Source: Galerina marginata (lineage: Eukaryota > Basidiomycota > Agaricomycetes > Agaricales > Galerinaceae). Taken from it: a DNA stretch of 64,000 nt. The stretch spans positions 558,001 through 622,000 of the forward strand of contig JAECYW010000028.1 in assembly GCA_023014335.1 (NCBI GenBank). The letters are read 5' to 3'. Position numbers and translations under genes: made by a program. Below, one piece after another: positions 45,064 through 57,900 of the stretch (its first letter is position 1; the number at the start of each line of letters is the position of its first letter). Below the pieces are notes generated by a model. That model had not been told where the DNA came from and did not search any database. It saw nothing but the letters and a program-made list of their open reading frames with translations.

Positions 45064-45781
45064 ATGCCTCGTCGGGATCTGCCACTCAGCGAAGATAATA
45101 CTGGATTCCAGTGCCAGGCCTGTTTTCAGACCGAGTACGCAGCCAACAAAAAATTCAATATTTGCAGCTCCTGCCGCATATCACACTACTGCGTACGTGT
45201 TGCTCTGGCTGGCGTAAACAGTGATAGAAACTATATGTTGGACAGAGTAAACAGTGCCAGAAAGACGACTGGCCTGTTCACAAGAAAACAGTCTGTCGAC
45301 TAGAGAGAGAAAGGCGAAAGGTTGCCAAGTCGGGACCAAACTTGGACCATGGGCTGTCGCTGAACAAGGCCGACTCGCTGTTAAAGCATTGGGTCCAGGT
45401 ACAGTAAAAATTTCCAAATTGGACCGGATGGCACAGAGCTGATGAAAGCCAAAGGATAACCGGCCAATGTTACACAACCTTGCCCTCACTGCGTTGGCGG
45501 CTGCTAACACCAATCCTGCTGACAGCTTCGTCGCTATTTTTGTCAATGCTAATGTGCTCCCACCTGATGGCAATGTCAATGAAGCACACCTCGAGGTTAA
45601 TGTTGACGACGTCTCTGTAGGACTGCTGCACTCGGAGGAGGCAACGGAATTGTTTCAGGGAAACGAGACTGCATTCATGGGGGAAAGGCAAAAGTCTAAA
45701 GCCGTTGGTTCTGATAGGATCCCGTTATTCTTGTTGGTACCAGGCTTAAAAATAGTTCGTCTCTTACCTATCATAGTTTGA
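45064..45781 (+). CDS. MYND-type zinc finger protein
   Basis: Exons 45064-45192, 45246-45398 and 45449-45781 join in phase to 204 residues. The MYND finger is complete across the first intron: FQCQACFQTEY, then FNICSSCRISHYC, SKQCQKDDWPVHKKTVC. This supplies the Cys/His ligands in the usual CxxC-CxxC-C-C-H-C order. The rest (DNRPMLHNLALTALAAANTN and beyond) matches the C-terminal region of mushroom zf-MYND proteins of unknown function. MYND fingers usually mediate protein contacts. The stop at 45781 may be followed by another exon, since a continuing frame FDVSIYFRQQQTLFDVAEP lies just downstream one frame over. Confidence 0.8.
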
Positions 45782-46973
45782 TGTCTCAATATACTTCCGC
45801 CAACAGCAGACTCTGTTTGACGTCGCGGAGCCTTGTGAGGTTCCAAGATATCCGGCAATGGTGTCGAAGCCATTGTAGTCCACCAACGGAAAGCCCTTGT
45901 GTATCTTCTATTCTGCAGGAATATGTGGTCGCCTCTATGCACTTTCTCTCTGCCGTATGTTGTACAAGCCCTCACTGGCAGTAAATCCCACACCGTCCAA
46001 CGTCGATATATGAATTGGTTATCCACACCCCCGGGCCCCTAGAGTCGTGACATCAGAAAAAATTTGGAAAAAATTTGAATTCTGGTGTGCAAGTTCAATT
46101 TCGCGTGCTTCCTGTGCTCTCAGTCACATCTTTTTTCGATACTACACATTGTTGGGCCCATTTTGCCATTCGTTACGAGTCCTCCTTCGTCGGACTCGTC
46201 TATGTAGTCTCCAGAGCCAAATTTTGGCGAGGTAAGATGCCGGTAACTCCCGTGATGGGATTATGTAAGTGATCCCATTTCGGTCCGACATTGTCAGTGG
46301 TCGCAAAATATATACTTCCTCAATCTTCGACATACATTATGCACTTCAGAAAGAATCCTCCGAACAACTGGTAAGTGTTAAGTTTAAATTTATTGATGCT
46401 GACGTTTGTTCTTACCCAATAATCTGAACATTGACTTTCGCGGTTTCCAGTGCTGTGTCCGCGTACTTCCGATGAAGAGAGCGCCGAGAAAGCTATGATA
46501 ACAGACGACTAGCAGCTGAGAGGCGAAGGCACGAGGTATGTTGCTAGTAACCATCCGCAGTATTGCTGATCTGCCCAACTCAAAACGACCAGCCTTGCCA
46601 CTAATGGTAATACCAACTTGAACGCGGGCACTTGCTACCACTGTTGAAGCGACCGTAGGTTCGTTGCCAGGTCATTCTAATCAATGTCGCTGACTGCTTA
46701 CGGTTCCTTTCTTGCTCAGAAACCGTGCCTACCGCAGGAACCGAGCCTGCAGGAATTCAACGTCTGACCGTAGACTTACGCTATTGATTAGGAAGCTGGC
46801 ACCCCCTGCGTCACATAGAGATACTGATCCACGTACACGAATATACGACCGGTTTCTAGGTTTATCTATTAGTAATACATATTCCGTGCGTCCTGCCTCT
46901 TTTTCTCTTTCTTTTTCGCTTTTTCGGGCTGTGCTAACATGCCTTCCGCGTTCGTATAGAGTCTTTCATTTTC
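45782..46973. other. No recognised gene; includes the likely promoter of the following gene
   Basis: Short frames only. C/T-rich stretches (TTTTTCTCTTTCTTTTTCGC near 46900) precede the ATG at 46974, as is common for fungal promoters. Confidence 0.35.
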
Positions 46974-48194
46974 ATGGCGCCGTCAGCGCCATCATCATCA
47001 ACAATACCATCATCAACGTCAGCTGCAGCATTCACGACCACTCACGCTCACGCCCACGTTTACGCCAACGCCCAGCGCCATGAAGCCCACCCATATTCAC
47101 GATCGTCTCCCGCTGCTCAACCCCAAAGTTCCGCGGGGCCTATACCCCTTCCTCCCCAAAACCAAAACCAAAACGCGAACCACGCCTCATACCCAACCTC
47201 AACGCATAACGAACGCACACGAACACGTTCCGCACCCTCCACTCGCCTCCAAAAGCCACGTCGGTGTCTGGGTCGGTGTCGGTGTCGACGGGCACCCACC
47301 CGAGCACGAGCACCCTCTCGTTCGTGTCCGCGAAGAGCGGGATTTCTATTCCTATTCCCATCCCCGTTCCCGTTCCCGAGCCCGTCAATTTCGATCCCAA
47401 CTTCGATGCCAATGTCAATGCTAGAGCAGATCGGGAAGATGGGGCTATTTATGGATCTCCCTCTGGATCCGGTGTCGCTAGTGGAGGAGGAGAACGTGTA
47501 AGGTCGAGATCGACTGAGAGGAGGGGTACGAAGTGGAGGCCGCCTACACCTGCTGGAGGAGCATCATCCGGGTCGTCGTCTGGGATGGTGAGGACAACAC
47601 CTTTTTCGAACCCATTTTCTGGGCTGGCGGGTTTGGGTGCGGCTGCGACTAGCGGAAGGCCTACGCATCTGGCCACGCCGCCTGGACTCGGATCATCTCC
47701 TGGTCAGCATCAAAACCAACACCAGCATCCGCCGGTGTCATCTTCGACTTCCTTAACAGCTGCCACCGCGAACGGAAATGCCAGTTCATCGACAACGACG
47801 AGCACAGGCACCCCGCCAACGCGACGCCCCTCTCTCGCGTCTCCTCTTCCACCAACGCCGCTAGTTCCTTCATCACCGCTGACGAAGAGGTTCGCAGGCG
47901 GTGCACCTGCTCCTTTGACTTTAGCGGGCTCGCCTGCGTCATCCTCTCCGGCATTAGGAGCATCAGCAGCCGCTGCGAATTCGTCAGTTGGGAAGGGCCG
48001 ACTAGGGGAATCAGGATCACACCCGACACACGTCAGGATCGATATCATCCCCGCCTGTCTCTCCTCATCCGTCCCCACCAAATGCACCTTCCAACACTCG
48101 TCCTCAGACGCCGTTGACACATGCGCAGAGTCAGTGGGCCCAGCCACAATTTGTCACCTCTCATGCTCATATCCATGCTCGTCCTTCCACTGCT

Positions 48195-48232
<38 letters not shown>

Positions 48233-51200
48233 GCAGGCATTGGCGCTGCCCGAATCGCCATCCACTACAGCGATGATGAAACGGCTCCTAGCCAAGCTCG
48301 CCCCTGTGATGTGTCCTGGCACCTCAGCCCCTTCTGCAAGCACTGGGCTGGGGTTCACGAGCGGGAGCGAGTCCGAGGGTTGGACTTCCGCTGCCTCTGG
48401 ACCCGCAGCAGCTGTTGGATACACGAAGAGAAGGAAGGAAGCTTTCTCCTCGAGGCGGGAGAGGAAGACTGTGGAGGAAAGAGAGAGGGAGATGGCGAGG
48501 GGTACGGCGGATATTCGGTTCGAGATGGGGGCGGGGGCGTTGGATTTCGAGCTTGAGCTCGAGCTGGGTCATGGGCTGGGGATTTCGGGTGCTGGTTATG
48601 TGCAGGGGCGCAGGGCGGGGGAGGCGTGGATGGAGCATTCTCCTGCTTCGTCGTCGAACCATCCATATGGACAGTTCTCGCCGTCGGCGTCAGTTTCTTC
48701 CCCACTTTCTGGGGGTACGAAGGAAAAGGAGAAGAGAAGGCCGATCGTGCTCAAACGACGGCCCAGCACCGCAGCTGCAGCTGCCCAGCCCGCTTCCACC
48801 CCAGCCTTAACCCTCCCGCCACAACCACTCTTCTCCCTGCGATCCCTCTCCCCCGTGCACCCGTACCAAAATCTAAATATACCCTCGTCCGCATCGTCAT
48901 CCTCGTCCACATTCGCGCGCGGTGCTATTCCTGGGCATCACAATGGACTCGGGCCGAGCGCCAGAGCGCCTCTGCCTCTAGATCTGCCTCGAGTTTTGAT
49001 GCCCACCCCAATTCCAATTCCAATCTGGGCATCATCACATCATACCCACGGCGATCTTTCTCAGCACCGCCAACAACACATCGTCCCACCACAGAATTCG
49101 TCAACATCACCACCCGCCTCCTTCTCCGCAGGGCCTCGCGGCACTGAGTCAGAGTCAGATGCAGCGCTCCACCTCGGCGTCTGCTTCTCTTGGCTCTTCT
49201 CCTCACGCCCACTCGCCTGTGTTAACCACAACGTAACGAAAGTTGTCAAAATTCTTCAATCTCTCAACCCGACACGTGCTCATATGCACATGGCACATAC
49301 ACATACGCCTCCATCCCCCCATGCCTCTCTGCGTCCGCACCAACATCTTCCAGGCAGTTCTCGTCGCTCCTCCCACTCGCGCTCGAGAGCAGGCTCGCCG
49401 CCCCGCAGCCCGATCGCTAGCACGCTCGTACTTGGGTCCGTCGCTGGTTCTGGGACGGTTACGGGCACTGCTACCCCGACCCCGGGGTCGAACCTGAATC
49501 CTACGCTGCCGGGTCCAAGCCAGTCGATGTCGATGTTGAGTGCGCTGGCACCTGCTAGGGATAGAGGGCGGGAGGGAGGAAGGTCTGAGAAGATGAAGGA
49601 TAAGGGACGGGAGAAAGAGAAAAGAGAAGGAGAAGGAGAGAAGCAAAGCCACCCCGGCTTCATCGCTCATCGAGGCGTACAAGCGGCAAGAGCGCGAGCG
49701 GGAGGAGCTCGAGAGGGTGGCACGGATGGGCGAGGTGTTGGACGACCATGTTGACTTGGACGCGGATCTCGAGGAGGTCCCGGTGCATGTGTGCCTGCGA
49801 CCGATGGATAAGGCCAGGCGGTTGTTGGGGGACGATGTTGATTTTACAGGGTCTTGGCGGGCGGCGTCGCAGCAGCCTTCGATAAACCACAACCAAGGGC
49901 AGAGCAGGAGCCAGCCGTCGAATTTTTGGAGGAGTAAAGGGAGAAGGCATAGTATCGCCACCTCTATCTCGTTGCTCGACGCGTACCCTTCCCTCAACAA
50001 GGACGAACCTTCGCAGAATTCATCCGCTGTTGCTCGTCGAAATCTCAACGTCGACACGTCTTCCTCATTCATCCAAAGACGAAAAGCTATTCATTCCTTC
50101 GCGAGCATGGACAGCGGGCTCGACCTCGCCCCCCGCCTTGCTTCTGACGTCGAGGAACCACACCTCGAGCTCGGGTCTGACCGGGTTAACGGGTTCGGCG
50201 TCATCGAACGGTTGGTCGTGGCACACCCACCCTCACCCTCGCACTCGCCCAATCCACCCTCAACCCGACCACACCAACACCAATCGCACTCGCAACCGCC
50301 CACGCAGCCTCACACCCCAGAGCTCGCGACACCGTATTATACCGTCTTTGGCAGTACTTCAGGGCGGGTCGTGGCTGTTGGTGGGAGGGAAGACGCCGCG
50401 TGGGACGCGTATGGGCTTGGATATTGGGATTCTGGGATGGGTGGGCTCGGGAGGCGCACGACTGTCGGTGCAGGTGCAAATGGAAGCAAGGAGAAGGAAA
50501 AAGAGAAGGAAAAACCCAGCTTGGGTCGTTCGTTATCACGGAAAGTGTCTGGCAGGTGGAGAAAGCACGGAGGCGTCGTCGTGGGTGTTATCAGCGATTC
50601 GGAGAAGGACCGATCTAAGGAGCGCGGGCGGGATTGTGTACTGCCGCATGTGCCGGGGCGGTCGAGCATGCAGGAGAGGAGGAAGGTTGGGTCGGCTTCG
50701 CGGAGGGAGGATGTCGAGAAGGAGGAGGAGGAGAGGCAGAAGATGCGCAATCGGCGGTCGTTGCGGCTTTCGATCGAAAAGTTCGCTGATCTCGATGTGG
50801 GGGTTGAGGAGGACGGGCGGTTTAGGTGGGTGCGAGCCCTGAGATGGACGTGGATCTCAATTCGGAGGACGAGGAGGATGTGGACGAAAGCAAGGAAATC
50901 GAACTGCCTGTTCCTCGACACGTCTATCTCAAGGAGGGCCCGGCTCGAGCTCGACCGTCAGCAGTCCAGCTGGGGACGGGGGCAGGTTTTGGAAGTTGAT
51001 GAAGCGGATCAGTGTGGGCGGGGGCTTGAGAGATAAGTTCCTCAGCCCCAGTTCCAGTGCAGCGGGACGCCGACGGATGTGCATCCTCCTCCCGTGCCTC
51101 CTTTGCCTCCCAATCTCGCGTCGTTGGCGTCGACGACGCCTCCGCAAAGTCAAAGTCAGCACCAGCATCACAGCCAGAAGACGGAAGCTGAATCCAAACC

Positions 51201-51773
51201 TGAACATCGACTCCATGGCTCGAGGTCGACGGATTCGTCGTTGAAGTTTTTGAGGAACCGCGGGGCGACTGCGTCTTCCAAGCCGAGCTCGACGGCGTCG
51301 TCTCGTCATCGCCTGTGTCGAGTTCTGACGTGGCTTCCGCGTCTGCGTCTGCTTCGACGAAGCTGTTCCACCATGCACAATCATCGCGATCTTCGGAATC
51401 TTCTTTCTCTGAGGAGAATCAAGTGGTACCGCCGCTGCCGCTGCCACTGCCAGTGACGAAAGCAATGTTGGCCCAACATATCATCGCGCCTTCCGAGCTA
51501 AGACGAGTGGGGGAGGACGACGACGTCTCTCATTCTCGGCTCCAGCAGCGACACCACCACCAGCAGGGACTCGGTGCGGAGCTGAAGGGCAGCGCCAGCG
51601 CTGTCTGCAGTGCCCAGTTCTTTGACAGGTCATCACCTCCTTTCCTGCTAGATCAGATTTCAAGGCTAAGTTCGGACAAACCACCCAAAGCCCTGAGAAG
51701 AACAAGTGACTGTCATGGAAAACGACTCCAATCCTTTGATTTTCGCGCTGCACCAGAATCTTCCGCTCTTTGA
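46974..51773 (+). CDS. Very long Ser/Pro-rich low-complexity protein, uncharacterised
   Basis: Nearly uninterrupted coding-like sequence runs for 4.8 kb, but the best frame changes several times (about 47250, 48040, 49680, 50830 and 51060). These may be small introns I could not place, or frameshifts. The predicted protein (roughly 1,500 residues) is rich in Ser, Pro, Gly, Thr and Arg. It contains a GAGAGA tract from a GGAGCA repeat at 48199-48232. A charged helical stretch YKRQEREREELERVARMGE (about 49680) is followed by VDLDADLEEVPVHVC and RLLGDDVDFTGSW. Later blocks such as MDVDLNSEDEEDVDESKEIE and FGKLMKRISVGGGLRDKFL look conserved-like. No known domain is recognised. The layout fits a nuclear or signalling scaffold, but that is a guess. 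Confidence 0.6.
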
Positions 51774-52339
51774 CGAGCCTCGCCATGAATATATCAGATG
51801 ATGATGTGTTATAATCGTTAAGCGACCACGTTTTTTTAAAGCGACTTGTTGAAGACGACGTCGATATCAACAGCTGCCGCCAACGATAGCCTCTCTCCCC
51901 AACTCTTTCAAATCGTCATCGCGACAACCCAACATACTATCCATTCTCAGCCTCCTGAACAACGTCGCAGGTGGAAGGCTCTCACTCAAAGCCAGCGCGA
52001 TCAAGGCATTCGTCTGCATTCTGGCCGGTTATGAGCACGGGTCCCCAAGAGGAAGTAGGCTACTTGTCATGTTTGTTATTACCAGACCTTTCAGGTACCT
52101 CTGGATTCTCTTCATAGTATCATATACCTTTCTTTTCTCGTTCTTTGGCTGTATTGTCACTGCGTATGTTTCTAGGACAGAACAAAGTTGTAATATTAAC
52201 TGTACATGTTATTTATTTACGTACGTAAAGCGGACAAAGTTGGTCCGATTTAAGGCTCATTGCGGGAGTTCGAGATGCGTCAGACTTGACTAGAAAACGG
52301 CGAGCATTATATTTACCTAATCGATCCAGTTGGTTTGCT

Positions 52340-54231
52340 CTACAGCAAACTAGAAATCAATTTCTCCCCAATCTGATTCTCTTCCACTTCCTGATCTCCA
52401 ACATCAATTTGCAACTTCCCACCCTTCTCGATCAGCTGAGGAGGCATTCGAAGGATCTTCCGCAGAATGCGGTCCTCCAAGTCCAAAATATCAACTTCAC
52501 TCGGCTTGCTGAAACTGTTACCGCTAGTGCTGATCATTACACCACCTTCCTTCACAATAGCACCCTGCCTAGTAACAGGGAGCAAATTCTTAAAACCATT
52601 TTGAAAGTTATGAGGCAAATTTGTGAACTCCTATAGGACATATCAGTCAGACCAAAGGACAGGAAAGAAAGTCCTACCGATTTAAAAGCCGGAAACCATG
52701 CGTGCCATGTGATTGCCAATGCAAAGTTGAGAATAAGGAGGCTGAATACGAGGATCCGCTCTCCTCTCCGCTCTTCTTCACGCCTTCTGCGTTGTAACGC
52801 ACTATTGGTCTTTAAGGGTAGCTCATCAGCTTGACTCAGCCTGAGGCTACTTCTGATCGCTACTCACGGGCTTTTCCCAAATGCAAATATGGGATTTATC
52901 GTCAGAAGAGCCGCTGATAATTAAATGACGCTCTTCAGAGGTCATGGACTATACAAGGATGTAAGCGTCTCCCGATCGAGTAACCCATAAAAACGGCCTA
53001 CCACTATCGCTTGAATTAGGGTCGATTGGTTGCCATGAGTCAATATCTGGTTCGATTGTGGGGATTTGAGGTTGAAAAGATAGACCTTTCCATGGTCACT
53101 GCCCCCAACAACCGATTGCCCATTCTCGCAGAACGCCACTGCCCTGATATGTTTACGAGTTGCTGGCACCTCCAAAAAGTGCGTTGGAATAGATCGCCCA
53201 GCAGGATACACGTCATACCCCGTGCAAATGTTGTCAACTACAATGATCTTATCCGCTTCATGGAGGTCAGCATTTCCGCTGCAGGGCCTTCTCAATTACA
53301 AGTCGATAAACAAAGGTAAGTGCGTACATTGCGGTTTTGACGGTCTTTGAATACTTTAGATTAGCTGTCTGAGAATCGTAACAGAGTCTGTTTCAGTCAG
53401 TCAGTCATAAGGCTGGTCAACGTTTCGTGGCTCTCACAATTCTCCGGATTCGAGGTGGAAGGCTATGAGATCCTCCCCCTTGTTAAAAAAGTGGAGAGAG
53501 CGTGGAATTGCTGGACTGCGGTCAGCAGTCCACACTGCAATTGGTGGGGTTGGAAGACTCCCTGGCGCAGGAATTATATTAGGTTGTATCTCAAAATTGA
53601 ATGATTGAATATTGACATGCCTTCTTTGTTAAGGCGAAACATTTTCACATTCCCGCTGTGACTAGCTGTGGCAAGGCGCTGTTGGTTAGGATCAAATGCG
53701 ATTGCCTCGACACTGCAGCCAGCGTCAAAGATTCCCTCGTCTAGGACTTCCACAAAGTGACTCTGGGTGTCCGCACAATGAGTAGACGATTGCACAAGCG
53801 AATAGAATGCGAACATACTCGCTTGCGTCGATAGACAGCCAGTCTGCCTCGTCCTGTTCCTAAGCACAGCAACCCACCGTTTGGTTGGCCTATCCAAAGC
53901 ATGCATGTAATCTGTCCCCAACGGCCTCTAGAGTCGGTGAGAGTTTCAATACACTGTAGGGTCTTCAGATCCCAGATATTGACGCATTCGTCATCGCCTA
54001 CCAGAGACTGAGACATGGAAAATGCAAAAAAGACGCTGACCGACCTCCACTGGCGAGAAGCGCATACTCGCCTACGACAGCAAAACAATTTATGGGACCG
54101 CGATGACCATTAAGTCGGGCCCTCAGGAAGTAACTCTAATGAACCGAAGTTAGTTGATGCTGTAGATCAATGCTCAGGTTTGAACATACATTTCCTGGGC
54201 GGACGAAGTTCCAGAGTTGCTGCAAACACAT
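52340..54231 (-). CDS. WD40-repeat protein with C-terminal transmembrane segment
   Basis: The first exons join exactly: 54231-54190 (MCLQQLWNFVRPGN), 54135-54045 (LRARLNGHRGPINCFAVVGE) and an exon from 53997. The third opens with GDDECVNIWDLKTLQCIETL and continues with QITCMLWIGQPNGGLLCLGT. Further WD-like blades are FDPNQQRLATASHSGNVKMF and VVGGSDHGKVYLFNLKS. A final blade is RHLIISGSSDDKSHICIWEK. Near the end a basic stretch (QRRRREEERRGER) precedes a hydrophobic helix ILVFSLLILNFALAITWHAW, so the protein is probably tail-anchored. The C-terminal tail ends at 52340. This layout is common in mushroom WD40 proteins of unknown role. Middle exon borders (53300-53640) are approximate. Confidence 0.75.
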
Positions 54232-55128
54232 ATTGCAGAAGGCGACAAAGAAGCGGAAGCGGGCGAGGACAGAAACCGCCCGTTTGAAAGTTCATGATAA
54301 ATAGCCCCAGAGCAGCGAGTCAGAGGGCGAGTCATCGTCCGAGTCGACCCTCAGACGGGAACTAATCCAAGAACCAGCATCGGTTTGTGAAACAGTCTGG
54401 AGCAAAGGTCAGGGTAGCACTATTATTGGACCATGGCGCTTACGGTGAGACTTAGACGGCAGGGCTGGTTTTAGAGTGATCTTGAGCAGGCCAGATTAGA
54501 TCCATTTCGAATAGAGATCATTCATTGCAAATTAAAAAAAATTGTACTAGCGTAAGCTGGCTGCGGGCACATGGTGGGCACATAGTTCATGCCGCCGGTT
54601 GGGCTACTGTCCCTGAGCTTATTCGTCAGCACGTTAGCGCTGGTCCTGGGCTCTTGCCCGTACACTCCGAGTCATAGAACGAGTCAGTCAGCGCTGTGGA
54701 ACTTTAGGCGCCGATCAGAAGGTGGGACCAATTTGTTGAGTCGACGGTTTGGACGTCTTAGAGACCGTCGGGCTTCTAGGTGAGGTGAGAAGATAACCGT
54801 TGAGTCAACAGAACCCCTTTCCACTGGTCTAAATTCCGTCTAATAGATATCAGCTGCACAGCCACCGACCTGGCGCAACTGACACATTTCGCCGACCACA
54901 CGAATCCGACCCTTCCTCCAAGGACGGGCTTGACTCAATGAATTTTTCCCTCACAGGTCGGTCCTCTGAATGGCGGCCCACATTCCGTCGTAATGACTGA
55001 CTCCGTTAGCGTCCCTCAGGAACTCAGGGAAAGCTCATCCCGATATTATGAAGCGTGTGCTTGCGTCGGTGCAGTAAATCATATATAAACGCAAGAGTTT
55101 CCCCATTCCTGACGTCGCAGTAGCAGTG
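54232..55128. promoter_or_regulatory. Divergent intergenic region between the WD40 and coiled-coil genes
   Basis: About 900 bases with no convincing gene. A TATATAAA box at 55081-55088 lies 48 bases before the ATG of the plus-strand gene. A 64-codon plus frame (54589) begins with a hydrophobic stretch but is probably fortuitous. Confidence 0.45.
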
Positions 55129-57311
55129 ATGAACCCCGACGATTCCCTTCTTCCTTTTCACCAAGATGACATGATGCGTACAGTCTCTGTCGGTGTATTC
55201 GACTTTTCATCTTTCGTGACACTGATGTGCGTTATGGCAGGATGACGAACAAGCTCGGGCTCAAGGTATCCTCTTGAAAAAGGTTTGTTTCTCTCTAAGC
55301 TATTAAGACAGCGAGAGTAACCCAAAACAGTTTCAAGAATTAGAAGCAAGGGAACACAAGGTTTCCGCAATGTGGGCGAAGATACAGAACTGGGAAGCTC
55401 ATACAGAAGATATGAGATTGCGAACAGAGAAGGCAGAAGAGCAAGCGAGACAGCTTGCCCGGCAACTCGCTAGTGCAGAGGAACGCGCTGCAGCAGCAGA
55501 AGCATACGTTTCGTGGCCTAGGCCGCACACACCCGCTGTCGAGACAACCAGAAAGTCACCCCTCGATCCATTGACAGGAGGTGCATTTGCTCCAGACGCC
55601 GATTCAAGCATGAGGCACGAGCCGGAAAGTAAAGTGGAAATTCATTGGCAATACTAATGTAGTATCCTAAGCTCTGTATACTTTAGGCCCTGTCGGACTA
55701 ACGACCTCAGGAAAGGGAAAAGAAAGGGAGGAGCTTCCGTATTCGATCGATGACCGACACCAAGATGCAGACGATGAAGACACTGACGAGGAAGAAAGAG
55801 ACGCAGTGTGTAAACTTCTCTTTCATTATGATGTTAAGCTCATTACTTGGGAAGGTAATGAACGACCTTCAGTCCACGTCGAGAGCTGTCCAATTCGCTG
55901 CAATGAAATTCCCCCGATCCACCATAGGTGCAGGTCCATCTCTAAGGCTCAAGACGACTACTGGCCGAGAAAATAATGCTGAGAGGTTGCCCAATTCCTT
56001 ATTCAGAAATGTTGGGGTAATGCAATGTATACTTTGAAAGTTTAGAACGTTGCTGAAAAATCAGTTCTAGGCTTTTCCGGCCTTCGAAACCAATACAAAC
56101 GGTCATCCGGTACTTGCCTAATTTTCTAACGGAAAACCGGTGCCAACTAGAGATGTGTATAGGTTCCCAGTTCAACTCTAGAACAAGCTGTCATTGCCCT
56201 CACCGGGTGTGTCACCAAGTTGACAGAACAAATGTCGCACCTACCTCGTTCCAGTATAGATCAGGCTCAGCGTAAGAAGAAATACGGCACGGCACGGACA
56301 ACAATCTTCAAACTACCTCCACAAAGACATACCACTCCTCAAAGGAACGACCAACTCGTAAGGTTTCTACCTTGGTTCTCTTTAATCTAATAACCTTATT
56401 TCAGAGGGCTGTACGAGACATTATGAACACTTTGCTCGACATCAAACATGACGCTGACATTGTTCATGCGAATGAGGTTAAAGAAGATGTGATAGTAGCC
56501 TATGAGGAGGAGCGCGGTCCTGGGCCTTCGCCGCCGTACGCCCCAGATTGGGCCAGTATCGAGGGTCCCTGGAACTATGCCCTGTTGGAGATTTTCATGG
56601 AAGCATATACGGAGAAATATATCGTCATCGACGGAGGACAGCAGGAAGAAATTTGCAAGATGTTTATGGACCGACTTCGAAGGCTTAAGAAGAAGGTGAA
56701 GCAAGCTACGCGACGTATCGGTGAAACCAATATGCAGATGAACCAGAGATTAATCACTCAACACCGGCGGGTGCTGGCAAACCAAAGGCGTAATTCAAGA
56801 AGGAACGAGGTAAGCATTTTTGGCTTGCTTTGGTCATGCGAATTTATCCTTGCGAAAATACCAGAGATTTTCGGTACGAAGTCGCATAACAGTCCAGAAT
56901 GCTGCATCGCAGTGTGGGGATGGTCGGGTTATCTGGGAACACCTCGACGAATTAGTAGCAACTCTAGGAGCAGGAGGGATGAGTTCTGATGAAAGCGACA
57001 TTGACGATGATGGACAGAAGATCTATTTTGCCAAGAAAATGAGCTGGAGGAGGCTAGGTTTGGTCGCAAGGATGATTACTGTTGATCGTGATCGAAACTT
57101 CAAGAACTGCTACGAGAATGTCACTGGGAACGCGCCGAGGCCACGAAAACGAAGAGTCAACGCAACTGAAACCCTAAGGCGACCAATTCCTGGACTGCCA
57201 GTTAACTTCTACGACGACATGTGGTATGATGGTTTGGATGAAGTACAGAAGGGTCTACTCGGCGCTAAACCTGCCCTGGACCTCATTGAGTTCCAGAGAG
57301 TAGAAGGGTGA
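55129..57311 (+). CDS. Mushroom-specific coiled-coil protein with acidic GMSSDESD motif
   Basis: Multi-exon plus-strand gene. It starts MNPDDSLLPFHQDDMM and continues with DDEQARAQGILLKK. A coiled coil (FQELEAREHKVSAMWAKIQN through ARQLARQLASAEERAAAAEA) and an acidic segment DDRHQDADDEDTDEEE follow. The central exon has IMNTLLDIKHDADIVHANEV, WNYALLEIFMEAYTEKYI and a basic helix. The last exon has GMSSDESDIDDDGQ and then PGLPVNFYDDMWYDGLDEVQ, ending at 57311. I know this ending only from a large family of uncharacterised mushroom proteins. The first intron donor is ambiguous (three in-phase options). Function unknown. Confidence 0.68.
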
Positions 57312-57900
57312 TTCGTATGCCGGAGGGCTATCACAGAAATATTTAGCTCTATCTTTGTAGTTTAATGCTTAGATTGTTGACGCTGCGCTGTACATCCTAA
57401 CGTAGCCATGCGTGACAGCATTTTCTTTCCTGCGTCAAGAAAGCTCCATCCGTCTGGCACGTCTGGCACCAGACGCTTCCACACCGCCATGACTCGGAAA
57501 GTCGTGGCCACATAATGCACCTGCACATTTCCAGTTTCAAAAGCCATAGCTTACTTTTGGTGTCCAAATGAGTCGTGATATCATAAATTAGCCTCGTCAG
57601 AACTGCACGTATAAGTAGGGCCAGGTTAGTCAGTTCATTCTGTAACCATAACTCAGGAGAACCTTCCTGAACAGACCGCGCATCATAGAAACCATAATCA
57701 TATAACGAGAGTAACTGCGTGAAAACTAGTTACTGTTACATAGCTGCTTCATCCTCCGAACTAACAACTCCATCGGGATCGTCAAGCTTAAACTCACTAT
57801 CGTTATACCAGCCAGGGGGTAGCAAGAGAGAGGTGGCTGCAACGAGGAGGACGGTGACGCGATAGATAAAGCCCGATAGATCATACCTAACGATAAGTTA
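57312..57900. other. No recognised gene
   Basis: A 61-codon minus frame (57362-57547) is the longest; it shows no motif. The sequence seems intergenic. Confidence 0.35.

Noticed and set aside
49203..50072. Long minus-strand open frame (289 codons) opposite the low-complexity gene
   Set aside because: Its composition mirrors the plus-strand Ser/Pro/Arg-rich coding bias; no start context, introns or motifs of its own.
54589..54783. Small secreted protein (hydrophobic N-terminus, 64 codons)
   Set aside because: No signal peptidase site pattern, no intron, and it lies in a region that reads as a promoter.
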